From Actinomycetes bacterium (GTDB taxonomy: Bacteria; Actinomycetota; Actinomycetes; Mycobacteriales; Mycobacteriaceae): DNA of 64,000 nt. The stretch is from assembly GCA_023461275.1 (NCBI GenBank), contig JAEYMI010000004.1, positions 1 through 64,000 on the forward strand, written 5' to 3'. Position 1 is the stretch's first letter, and each line of letters opens with the position of its first letter. The translations under genes were made by a program, and so were the position numbers. The notes beneath the pieces were generated by a model that saw only the letters and a list, made by a program, of their open reading frames with translations, had not been told where the DNA came from and searched no databases. Below are positions 8,799-16,919 of this stretch, piece after piece.

Positions 8799-9800
8799 AT
8801 GACCTCAGAGACCCTCCCGACGACTGTCGGCGCGCGTCCTGACCAGCTCTTCACCCGACCGGCCGACGACGACCTGCTCGCGGCGAAACTGGTCAAGGGC
8901 CGCAATCCGCTGCAGTGGGTGAGCACCGCCATCGTGCTCGTACTCGCCGCGATGCTGGTCCACACCCTCGTCGCCAACCCCCGATTCCAGTGGCACGTGG
9001 TCGCCGACTACTTCCTCGACGGCTCGGTCCTGCGCGGACTCGGCCTCACCCTGTGGCTCACCGCCGCGGTCATGGTGTGCGGGTTCCTCCTCGGCATCGT
9101 GCTCGCGGTGATGCGGTTGTCGTCGAATCCGATCCTCTCCACGCTGAGCGCCGGCTACGTGTGGTTCGTCCGCTCAGTTCCGCCACTGGTGCAGTTGCTG
9201 TTCTGGTACGAGCTGGCGACGCTGTATCCGCAACTCTCGCTGGGTATTCCATTCGGTCCGTCGTTTGTCACCGCAGACACCGCGCACTTGTTCTCCGGTG
9301 TGCTGGCCGCCTTCGTCGCACTCACCATCGACGTCGCGGCGTTTGCCGCCGAGATCGTGCGCGGCGGCATCCTCTCGGTCAACCCCGGCCAGACCGAAGC
9401 GGCACATGCGTTGGGGCTGAGCAGGTATCGCGTGTTCCGACGAATCATCCTGCCGCAGGCGATGCCGGCGATCATCCCGGCGTCGGGCAACCTGCTGATC
9501 GGATTGCTGAAGGCGACGTCGATCGTCAGCGTGATCGCCGTACAAGACCTGCTTTACTCGGTCCAGCTGATCTACCAACAGAACTACCTGATCTTCCCGC
9601 TGCTGCTGGTCGCGACCCTCTGGTACGTCATCATCACCAGCCTGCTCTCGGTGGGGCAGTACGGCATTGAACGTCACTACTCCCGCGGCAACGGCCGCAT
9701 CCGACGCTCATTCTGGACGACCTTCCGGCAGAACCTACCGCTGTTCGGCCGCGTCAGCACCGACGTTCCGGCACCATCGCGACGGGGAGCGCCGGCATGA
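8799..9800 (+). CDS. Polar amino acid-type ABC transporter permease
   Basis: Encodes 333 residues. It has an N-terminal cytoplasmic stretch, a first membrane helix near residues 42-60, and a HisM/GlnP-type core with several helices and the EAA loop (EAAHALGLSRYRVFRRIILPQA). The substrate class is polar amino acids, opines or similar compounds by family. Its stop overlaps the ATP-binding gene's start by four bases (ATGA), so the two are translationally coupled. The genes further downstream are FMN monooxygenases, suggesting that the cargo may be an organosulfur amino-acid-like compound such as cystine (inference). Confidence 0.92.
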   Translation: MTSETLPTTVGARPDQLFTRPADDDLLAAKLVKGRNPLQWVSTAIVLVLAAMLVHTLVANPRFQWHVVADYFLDGSVLRGLGLTLWLTAAVMVCGFLLGIVLAVMRLSSNPILSTLSAGYVWFVRSVPPLVQLLFWYELATLYPQLSLGIPFGPSFVTADTAHLFSGVLAAFVALTIDVAAFAAEIVRGGILSVNPGQTEAAHALGLSRYRVFRRIILPQAMPAIIPASGNLLIGLLKATSIVSVIAVQDLLYSVQLIYQQNYLIFPLLLVATLWYVIITSLLSVGQYGIERHYSRGNGRIRRSFWTTFRQNLPLFGRVSTDVPAPSRRGAPA

Positions 9801-10618
9801 CCGTCGTATCGACGTCCACCCAGCCACGCGACACCGCCGCCGACGGCCCGCTGCTGCGAATCCGTGGGCTGCGCAAACACTTCGGCCTGCATACCGTGCT
9901 CGACGGCATCGACCTCGACGTCGACGCGGGGTCGGTCGCGGTGCTGCTCGGACCATCCGGATCGGGCAAGTCGACGTTGCTGCGCTGCATCAATCACCTC
10001 GAGACGCCCGACGCCGGGTTCGTCGAAGTGGGCGGTGACATCATCGGCTACCGGCCCGCTCCGGGAAAGCCACATGCGCCGGGAAAGCTGCACGAACTGC
10101 CGCCGCGCGAGATCGCCCGGCAACGCTCATCGATCGGTATGGTCTTCCAGCAGTTCAACCTGTTCGGCCATATGACGGTGTTGCAGAACGTGATCGAAGG
10201 CCCACTCGCCGCCGGTATTCCACGACGCGACGCGGTGCAGACCGCCCGAGAACTCCTCGCCAGCGTCGGCATGGCCGGCCGCGACGACACCTATCCGCGC
10301 CAACTTTCCGGCGGCCAACAGCAACGTGTCGCCATCGCCCGCGCGCTCGCGCTCCAACCCCGCCTCATGCTCTTCGACGAGCCGACCAGCGCACTCGATC
10401 CCGAACTCGTCGGCGATGTCCTCGCGGTGATCCGCGACCTCGCCGCCAGCGGCATGACGATGGTGATCGTCACCCACGAAATCGGATTCGCCCGCGAGAT
10501 CGCCGACCAGGTCACGTTCCTCGACGGCGGGGTGGTCGTCGAATCCGGTTCGCCCGCAGAGGTACTGGACCGTCCACAACACCAACGCACCAAGGACTTC
10601 CTGGCTGCCGTGCTCTGA
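9797..10618 (+). CDS. Polar amino acid-type ABC transporter ATP-binding protein
   Basis: Encodes 273 residues with a complete ABC ATPase: Walker A GPSGSGKS near residue 54, a Q-loop (VFQQFNLF), signature LSGGQQQRVAIARAL, Walker B LMLFDEP followed by the D-loop, and the switch His in IVTHEIGF. It overlaps the permease gene by four bases and is followed 54 bases later by the binding-protein gene. It energises the importer at the inner face of the membrane. Confidence 0.95.
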   Translation: MTVVSTSTQPRDTAADGPLLRIRGLRKHFGLHTVLDGIDLDVDAGSVAVLLGPSGSGKSTLLRCINHLETPDAGFVEVGGDIIGYRPAPGKPHAPGKLHELPPREIARQRSSIGMVFQQFNLFGHMTVLQNVIEGPLAAGIPRRDAVQTARELLASVGMAGRDDTYPRQLSGGQQQRVAIARALALQPRLMLFDEPTSALDPELVGDVLAVIRDLAASGMTMVIVTHEIGFAREIADQVTFLDGGVVVESGSPAEVLDRPQHQRTKDFLAAVL

Positions 10619-10672
10619 TACTCTGCCAGCCCAATCGAACTCGCTCACCACTCAACCAGGGGGACACCAATC

Positions 10673-11614
10673 ATGAGACGCACCAACCGATTCGCCGTGC
10701 TCGCCGCAGTAGGCGCATCGGTGCTGTCGCTGACATTGGCCGGCTGCGGCTCGTCGGGCGATGCCAGCACCACGGCACCGTCGGGCACCGCGTCGATCCC
10801 GACCGCCGACGTCATCAGCGCCGTCACCACCGACCCGGCCATCAACGCCACGTTGCCGCCCGACGTCCGCGCGTCGAAGACGTTGTTGCTGGGCACCGTA
10901 CTGAACCCCGGCGTCGTCAACCTGCCGCACACCGGCGTCGTCGACGGCAAGGACGTCGGGCTCGACGTGGAACTGCGTGACGCCGTCGCCAAAGTCCTCG
11001 GCGTGACCTGGCGCAAGGAGACCGGCACCTTCGCATCGATCATTCCCGGCGTGCAGAACGGTAAATACCAAGTCGGACAAGCCAACTTCGGTGTCACCGG
11101 GGAACGCGAGAAGGTCGTCGACTTCTCCACCTACGTCACCGACGGCCAAGGCTTTCTCGCCGGCGCGAAGGTACCGCTGACCAAGGTCAACACCATCGTC
11201 GACGCCTGCGGCTACACCATCGCGACCACACCCGGCTCGACGTTCCAGAAGCTGCTCACCACGCACGCCGACGACTGCGCCAAGGCGGGCAAGAAGCCGT
11301 GGACGGTGCAGTACTTCAACGACACCGCACCCATCTTCCTCGGGCTGGCCAACGGCAAGGTCGACCTGTTCTTCGGTCCGGTGCTGAGCCTGAAGTACGA
11401 CGAGAAGCACATCCCGGGAACAAAATTCGTCGGCCAGATCACCTCGACGCCGGTCGGATTCGTCACCGCCAAGGACTCCGGTCTCGCCGAACCGCTGAGC
11501 GCCGCGATCAACAAACTCATCGAGACCGGCGTCTACGGCAAGCTGTTCGAGAAATGGGACGTCCCCGACACCAAGATCGACAAGTCACTCGTCAACCCGC
11601 CCAGCACGTTCTGA
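10673..11614 (+). CDS. ABC transporter substrate-binding lipoprotein
   Basis: Encodes 313 residues. The N-terminus is a lipoprotein signal with lipobox L-A-G-C (Cys near residue 25), preceded by RRTNR. The mature region is a family 3 (SBP_bac_3) solute-binding protein: SKTLLLGTVLNPGVVNL, a DVGLDVELRDAVAKVLG segment, the switch region NFGVTGEREKVVDFST, and a C-terminal KLIETGVYGKLFEKW. It delivers substrate to the permease encoded upstream. GGGG precedes the start. The next gene begins 29 bases after its stop behind a strong GAGGAGG site, so one operon is likely. Confidence 0.93.
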   Translation: MRRTNRFAVLAAVGASVLSLTLAGCGSSGDASTTAPSGTASIPTADVISAVTTDPAINATLPPDVRASKTLLLGTVLNPGVVNLPHTGVVDGKDVGLDVELRDAVAKVLGVTWRKETGTFASIIPGVQNGKYQVGQANFGVTGEREKVVDFSTYVTDGQGFLAGAKVPLTKVNTIVDACGYTIATTPGSTFQKLLTTHADDCAKAGKKPWTVQYFNDTAPIFLGLANGKVDLFFGPVLSLKYDEKHIPGTKFVGQITSTPVGFVTAKDSGLAEPLSAAINKLIETGVYGKLFEKWDVPDTKIDKSLVNPPSTF

Positions 11615-11642
11615 GACCCCTACCCACCCTGAGGAGGTCGTC

Positions 11643-12872
11643 ATGTCCGACCACATCCACCTTGCCGTCGCCCTCAACGACGCCGGCTGGCATCCCGCCG
11701 CTTGGCGTGAACCCGACGCACGACCGGGCGAGTTGTTCACTGCCCGCTACTGGGTGGATCTGGCCGCCACCGCAGAAGCGGGTCTGCTGGACTTCCTCAC
11801 CATCGAGGATTCGCTTGCCCTGCAATCGGATCACGTGCTGCACGCAGATAGCCGGACCGACCGGGTCCGCGGCCGACTCGACGCTGTCGAGATCGCCGCC
11901 CGCGTCGCCCCGACCACCAGCCACATCGGGTTCGTGCCGACCGCCATCACCACCCACACCGAACCGTTCCACGTGTCGAAAGCGATTGCGACGCTGGACT
12001 ATGTGAGTTCGGGTCGGGCGGGAGTGCGCACTCAACTTGCGGTTCGGGCTGACGCGGCAGGACACTTCGGGCGTCGGGAACCGATCGAGGTGAATCTCGC
12101 CGACGCCTCCGACCCCACCCGCGACAGCGCGCTGGCCGAGCAGTTCGCCGAGGCCGCCGACTACATCGAGGTACTCCGACGCCTCTGGGACAGTTGGGAA
12201 GACGACGCGGAGATCCGTGATGTGGCCACCGGACGATTCATCGACCGGGACAAACTGCACTACATCGACTTCGAGGGTCGCTGGTTCAGCGTGAAAGGCC
12301 CGTCGATCACGCCGCGCCCGCCGCAGGGACAGCCGATCGTCGCCGCACTCGGCCACGCGGCTATCCCGTACCGACTCATCGGCACCTCCGCCGACGTCGG
12401 GTTCGTGACACCGGTCGACGCCGACGACGCTCGCGAGATCATCACGCAGATCAGGGGATTCCAGTCCGACGCCGGACGCGCCGAGGAGACCGTGCACGTC
12501 TTCGCCGACCTCGTCGTCGTCCTCGACGACACCGAAGGTGCTGCGCGCCAACGCCTCGCCCGGCTCGACGAAGGGGCCGGCGACACTGGCGCCACCTACC
12601 GCAGCGACGCCCAGATCTTCGTCGGGACACCCGCACAGTTGGCCGACCGGCTCGACGAGTGGCACCAGGCCGGCCTAACCGGGTTCCGTCTACGGCCAGC
12701 CGCACTCCCGCACGACCTGCAGCAGATCACCACCGGACTGGTGCCGGAGTTGCAGCGCCGCAACCTGTTCCGCACCGCCTACCCGGAGGCGTCGAGCTCC
12801 GGGTCGTCGACGCTGCGTGACCTGCTGGGCCTACCGCGCCCCGCCAACCGCTACGCACCAGCCACTGCCTGA
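11643..12872 (+). CDS. Luciferase-like FMN-dependent monooxygenase
   Basis: Encodes 409 residues of the bacterial luciferase-like (LLM) fold. Recognisable pieces are the N-terminal beta strand with LAVALNDAGWHP, the TIEDSL segment, the IGFVPTAITTHTEPFHVSKAIATLDYVSSGRAGV core, and GRWFSVKGPSITPRPPQGQPI. A flavin reductase must supply FMNH2, and none is adjacent here. It is preceded by GAGGAGG at a good distance. The family oxidises sulfonates, sulfones, aminopolycarboxylates and aldehydes. Its place behind an importer suggests scavenging of sulfur or nitrogen from an organic compound (inference). Confidence 0.88.
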   Translation: MSDHIHLAVALNDAGWHPAAWREPDARPGELFTARYWVDLAATAEAGLLDFLTIEDSLALQSDHVLHADSRTDRVRGRLDAVEIAARVAPTTSHIGFVPTAITTHTEPFHVSKAIATLDYVSSGRAGVRTQLAVRADAAGHFGRREPIEVNLADASDPTRDSALAEQFAEAADYIEVLRRLWDSWEDDAEIRDVATGRFIDRDKLHYIDFEGRWFSVKGPSITPRPPQGQPIVAALGHAAIPYRLIGTSADVGFVTPVDADDAREIITQIRGFQSDAGRAEETVHVFADLVVVLDDTEGAARQRLARLDEGAGDTGATYRSDAQIFVGTPAQLADRLDEWHQAGLTGFRLRPAALPHDLQQITTGLVPELQRRNLFRTAYPEASSSGSSTLRDLLGLPRPANRYAPATA

Positions 12873-12918
12873 GAACACCACAGCGTTATAGAGACCACAG
12901 CCTGAGGAGATACTCACG

Positions 12919-14286
12919 ATGGCCAAACAGATTCATCTCGCCGCCCACTTCCCGGGCGTCAACAACACCACGGTGTGGAGCGATCCGGCGTCGGGTAGTC
13001 ACATCGAGTTCGACTCGTTCCGACGTTTCGCGCAGACCGCCGAGCGCGGCAAGTTCGATTTCCTTTTTCTCGCTGAGGGTTTGCGGCTGCGGGAGCAGAA
13101 CGGGTACATCTACGACCTCGACGTCGTCGGCCGCCCCGACACCCTGACGGTGCTCTCCGCGCTGGCCGCGGTCACCGAGCACCTCGGGCTGACCGGCACC
13201 ATCAACTCGACCTTCAACGAACCCTACGAGGTGGCACGGCAATTCGCGTCGCTCGATCACCTCTCTGACGGGCGCGCCGCGTGGAACGTCGTCACCAGTT
13301 GGGATGCCTTCACAGGTGAGAACTTCCGGCGTGGCGGCTATCTCGCCGAAGCCGACCGGTATGAGCGTGCCCGCACCTTCCTCGACACTGCGATCGAACT
13401 GTGGGACTCGTGGTCGGGCGACGAGATCGTCGCCGACAAGGAGTCCGGACAGTTCCTCTCGACGCCGTCGCCCGGAGCGTTCGAGCACCACGACCGATTC
13501 TTTGACATCGCAGGCGCTTTCAACGTGCCCCGCTCACCGCAGGGCAGGCCGGTGATCTTCCAGGCCGGCGACTCCGACATCGGACGTGACTTCGCTGCTG
13601 CGTCGGCCGACGCGATCTTCAGCCGCCACTCCACGCTCACCGACGGTCAAGCGTTCTATGCCGATGTCAAAGGCCGTCTGCCGCGGTTCGGGCGGTCCCG
13701 CGACGACCTGCTGATCCTCCCGGCCGCGACGTTCATCCTCGGTGACACCGACGCCGAGGCAGCCGATCTCGCGCACGAGGTCCGACGAGCTCAGGTGTCG
13801 CCGGCCACCGCCATCCGGTTCATCGAGCAACTCTGGAACACCACGCTCGACGACTTCGACGTCGATGGCCCGCTGCCGTCGTTTGATCCGGTGGTCAGCG
13901 ATGAGCTGATCTCCAAGGGCCGAGCCAGCGTTCGCTCGTTCGCGCGGGATCCGATCGCATTGGCTGGCGAGTGGCGCGCCCGCGCTGAGGCCGGAAACCT
14001 CAGTGCCCGTGAGGTGGTCATCGAGGTCACCTCCCGGCAATCGTTCATCGGCTCGCCCGACACGGTGGCCACCGAGATCAACGATCTGGTGCAGGCCGAC
14101 GCCGCCGATGGCTACATCCTGGTCCCGCACATCACCGCCGACGGGCTGGAACCCTTTGTGGACAAGGTGGTTCCACTACTGCAGGAGCGCGGCGTGTTCC
14201 GGACTGAGTACACCGGCAGTACCCTGCGCGAGAACCTCGGTCTGGCGCCGCTGGGTGCGCGCGATCGTCAGCGGGTGGCCGGATGA
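12919..14286 (+). CDS. NtaA/DmoA-family FMN-dependent monooxygenase
   Basis: Encodes 455 residues of the NtaA/SnaA/DszA/DmoA subgroup. Landmarks are MAKQIHLAAHFPGVNNTTVW, the RGKFDFLFLAEGLRLRE segment, SLDHLSDGRAAWNVVTSWD, the GDEIVADK insertion, HHDRFFDIAGAFNVPRSPQGRPVIFQAG, and the C-terminal RENLGLAPL. Members oxidise dimethyl sulfide, dibenzothiophene sulfone, nitrilotriacetate or EDTA with FMNH2. The start is preceded by GAGGAG. It is the second of three consecutive LLM genes; the next overlaps it by four bases. Confidence 0.9.
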   Translation: MAKQIHLAAHFPGVNNTTVWSDPASGSHIEFDSFRRFAQTAERGKFDFLFLAEGLRLREQNGYIYDLDVVGRPDTLTVLSALAAVTEHLGLTGTINSTFNEPYEVARQFASLDHLSDGRAAWNVVTSWDAFTGENFRRGGYLAEADRYERARTFLDTAIELWDSWSGDEIVADKESGQFLSTPSPGAFEHHDRFFDIAGAFNVPRSPQGRPVIFQAGDSDIGRDFAAASADAIFSRHSTLTDGQAFYADVKGRLPRFGRSRDDLLILPAATFILGDTDAEAADLAHEVRRAQVSPATAIRFIEQLWNTTLDDFDVDGPLPSFDPVVSDELISKGRASVRSFARDPIALAGEWRARAEAGNLSAREVVIEVTSRQSFIGSPDTVATEINDLVQADAADGYILVPHITADGLEPFVDKVVPLLQERGVFRTEYTGSTLRENLGLAPLGARDRQRVAG

Positions 14287-15410
14287 ACACGCCGCTGACC
14301 GTGCTGGATCTGGTCCCGATCTCCACCGGATCGACCGCCGGACAGGCCATTCAGAACAGTATCGACCTCGCCCGGCAGACCGAGTCGTTCGGTTACACCC
14401 GGTATTGGTTCGCCGAGCATCACCTGAATCCAGGGGTGGCCGGAACATCACCCGCAGTGGTGCTGGCGTTGACCGCGGCCGCGACGTCGAGCATCCGATT
14501 GGGTTCGGGCGCTTTGCAGATGGGACATCGGACGGCGTTGTCGTCGGTGGAGGAGTTCGGTCTGCTCGACGCGGTGTACCCCGGTCGTTTCGATCTCGGC
14601 CTGGGTCGGTCCGCGGGTGGTCCGAAAGTGCCTGTCGCAGCCGGTAATGCGGTACCGCCGCGCACCATCGTCGACGGCCATACCGAGAACGGACTGCGGA
14701 TTCCGGCACGCTTCGATCCGACTCCACTGCTGGGATCGCCACGCTTTGCGCTACAGAAGGGTCTGCTCACTGCGCCCGGCTCGACGTCGCAGCCGTACAC
14801 CGAGCAGGTCGACGATGTGCTGGCGTTGCTCGCCGGGACGTACAAGTCGGCCGAAGGTGAAGAGGCGCATGTGGTTCCGGGTGAGAGTGCGGATCTGCAG
14901 GTGTGGATTCTGGGCAGTAGCGGCGGTGAGAGTGCCGTCGTCGCGGGGCGGCGCGGGTTGCGGTTCGCCGCGAACTACCACGTCAGTCCCGCCACGGTGC
15001 TGGAGGCCGTCGACGGGTACCGTGCGGCGTTCGAGCCGTCGTCGGATCTGAAGCGTCCGCTGGTCAGCGTGTCGGCGGATGTGGTTGTCGCCGACGTTGA
15101 GTCGACGGCGCGCGAGCTGGCCGTCGGCTACGGCCCGTGGGTGCACAGCATCCGTACCGCGCGTGGCGCGATCCAGTACCCGACCGCCGATGAAGCCCGC
15201 GCATACGCGTGGTCGGATGCGGATCGGGAGTTGGTCGCCGACCGCGTCGAGACGCAGTTTGTCGGAACGCCGGCGCAGGTGGTCGATCAACTGCAGCGTT
15301 TGCGGGACGCCACGGACGCCGACGAGTTGATCATCACCACTGTCACCCACGATCATGCCGACCGGGTACGGTCGTATGAGTTGCTGGCGCAGGAGTGGGC
15401 CCGCAGGTGA
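14283..15410 (+). CDS. MsnO8-type LLM oxidoreductase
   Basis: Encodes 375 residues of the 'luciferase group 1' (MsnO8/YwcH-like) subfamily. The hallmark N-terminus is present (LDLVPISTGSTAGQAI, then FGYTRYWFAEHHLNPGVAGTSPAV), followed by IRLGSGALQMGHRTALSSVEEFGLLDAVYPGRFDLGLGRS. The start codon overlaps the previous stop (ATGA) and its own stop overlaps the acetyltransferase start (GTGA), so the set is coupled. The substrate is not deducible. Confidence 0.9.
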   Translation: MNTPLTVLDLVPISTGSTAGQAIQNSIDLARQTESFGYTRYWFAEHHLNPGVAGTSPAVVLALTAAATSSIRLGSGALQMGHRTALSSVEEFGLLDAVYPGRFDLGLGRSAGGPKVPVAAGNAVPPRTIVDGHTENGLRIPARFDPTPLLGSPRFALQKGLLTAPGSTSQPYTEQVDDVLALLAGTYKSAEGEEAHVVPGESADLQVWILGSSGGESAVVAGRRGLRFAANYHVSPATVLEAVDGYRAAFEPSSDLKRPLVSVSADVVVADVESTARELAVGYGPWVHSIRTARGAIQYPTADEARAYAWSDADRELVADRVETQFVGTPAQVVDQLQRLRDATDADELIITTVTHDHADRVRSYELLAQEWARR

Positions 15411-16120
15411 GACAGGAGATCGAGACGGACACAGCGGTTCTCGACAATCCGGCCTTCGCCGCACTCACCGGCCCGCACGCGTATCTGGCCGAGCGAGTCG
15501 GGCAGGCGTACCGCTATCCGGTTGATGTGTCGCCGTTCGTCGCAGTCCCCGACAACCCCGGACCTGGTGTCTGGGACGACCTGTTCGCGCTCTTCGGCCC
15601 CGACCAGAGCCTCGCACGGCCAAGCGCCGCGCTCGACCCTCCGCCCGGCTGGATCGTCGAATCCACTATTGCCGGAGTGCAACTCGTCGACGACGGTGTC
15701 GCCGACGAGCCGTTCGACGAGGCCGTCGAACTGACTGCTGCGGATGTCCCGGACATGCTGGAGCTGGTGTCGCGGACCAAGCCCGGTCCGTTCCTGCCGC
15801 GCACCATCGAGTTGGGTACCTATCTCGGTGTTCGACGCGACGGCCGTCTGATCGCGATGGCCGGCGAGCGGTTACACCCGCCCGGCTGGACCGAGATCAG
15901 CGCCGTCTGTACCGATCTGGAGTTCCGCGGCCAGGGTTTGGGAACCCGGCTGGTTCTTGCTGTCGCCCATGGCATTCGGCAGCGCGGCGAGACACCGTTC
16001 ATGCACGCGTCAGCGTCGAACACCAACGCCATCCGGCTCTACGAATCGATCGGCTTCCGACTGCGCACGCGGACGGTGTTCGGGGCGGTGCGGACGCCCG
16101 CGGTCGGGGTACCTCGATAG
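15407..16120 (+). CDS. GNAT-family N-acetyltransferase
   Basis: Encodes 237 residues when started at GTG 15407, which overlaps the preceding stop by four bases; a GTG at 15395 is less likely. The C-terminal half is a GNAT domain: motif A around VCTDLEFRGQGLGTRLV with the Q-G-X-G-T acetyl-CoA loop, and motif B around HASASNTNAIRLYESIGF. The N-terminal 100 residues are a variable domain of the FR47-like type. It closes the transporter/monooxygenase run. It may acetylate an amine or amino acid produced by the pathway (inference). Confidence 0.85.
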   Translation: MRQEIETDTAVLDNPAFAALTGPHAYLAERVGQAYRYPVDVSPFVAVPDNPGPGVWDDLFALFGPDQSLARPSAALDPPPGWIVESTIAGVQLVDDGVADEPFDEAVELTAADVPDMLELVSRTKPGPFLPRTIELGTYLGVRRDGRLIAMAGERLHPPGWTEISAVCTDLEFRGQGLGTRLVLAVAHGIRQRGETPFMHASASNTNAIRLYESIGFRLRTRTVFGAVRTPAVGVPR

Positions 16121-16299
16121 ACACTCGGTGAACGGTGCGCCGTCCCGAATCGGTTCCCGCTGATCAGGGCGTGCGAATGTCGGTCAAACAGAGCACAGCC
16201 GTCCATTAGCTGCGGTAACGATCAGGTCACGGGGCTAACGACCGGGGCGACGGCTGCGAAGTCCTTAGTGTCCGAGCACGTCCGATCTCGAGCTATTCG

Positions 16300-16887
16300 A
16301 TGGATGAGGTGGCGATCGTGGAGTCCCACACAGCGCCCAACAATAAGCAGACCCGGATTCGACGACGAGGCGTACGTCGTGGCGTCGCCACAGCACTGGC
16401 GGTGGGTGCGACCGCCGTCGGCGTCGGGCTGAGTCCCGGGCACGCCGACGCTACGCCCATAGAGCCGGGCCAACCGCCCCGGACTCTGTGTTCGGCGTCG
16501 AGTCCGTATCCGAACTTCCCGGTCATTCCGGTCGGGTCGCGCCTACGAATTGACCAGTCGGGCAGGAAGTTTGACCAGCCACAGTGGACGGGCAGGCGGG
16601 GGTCGGTCAACCTCGAGCTGCTCTCGGGTCCATTCCTGTTCCTGCCGCGATTCGACCAGACCGCGACATTCAGCTGGCGCAATCTCGATACCGGCAGGAC
16701 CGGAACGGCCACGGGCCGAACGTCGGTGGGCGGCGAGGTTTCAATCGCCTACGCCGAGAACGTCCTCACCGGCACCGGGCGCGTCGTCGTACGGGTGCAG
16801 ACTGTCAACCGCGGCACCCCGAACACGGCGTCGTCGGGTGCGGTGACCCGCGGCGGCTGCGTGGGCGCGCCGTTCTACGTGTACTAA
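16300..16887 (+). CDS. Secreted hypothetical protein with twin-Arg-rich leader
   Basis: Encodes 195 residues. After a 20-residue polar stretch come RRRGVRRGV and a hydrophobic segment (ATALAVGATAVGVGLSPG) ending at HADA, a probable signal peptidase site near residue 50. The arginine pair lacks the full Tat consensus. The mature domain is about 145 residues with two cysteines (CSAS near its start, GGC near the end) that could form a disulfide, and it is beta-rich. I do not recognise the family; comparable small exported immunoglobulin-like proteins occur in mycolata. Confidence 0.65.
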   Translation: MDEVAIVESHTAPNNKQTRIRRRGVRRGVATALAVGATAVGVGLSPGHADATPIEPGQPPRTLCSASSPYPNFPVIPVGSRLRIDQSGRKFDQPQWTGRRGSVNLELLSGPFLFLPRFDQTATFSWRNLDTGRTGTATGRTSVGGEVSIAYAENVLTGTGRVVVRVQTVNRGTPNTASSGAVTRGGCVGAPFYVY

Positions 16888-16888
16888 C

Positions 16889-16919
16889 CGGGTCTTCCCT
16901 TGACGCCGAGCGTGACCCG
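16889..16919. terminator. Possible bidirectional terminator between convergent genes
   Basis: A six-base stem (CGGGTC / GACCCG) with a 19-base loop fills the space between the stops of two convergent genes. The stem is short and no T tract follows, so this is a weak call. Confidence 0.25.
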
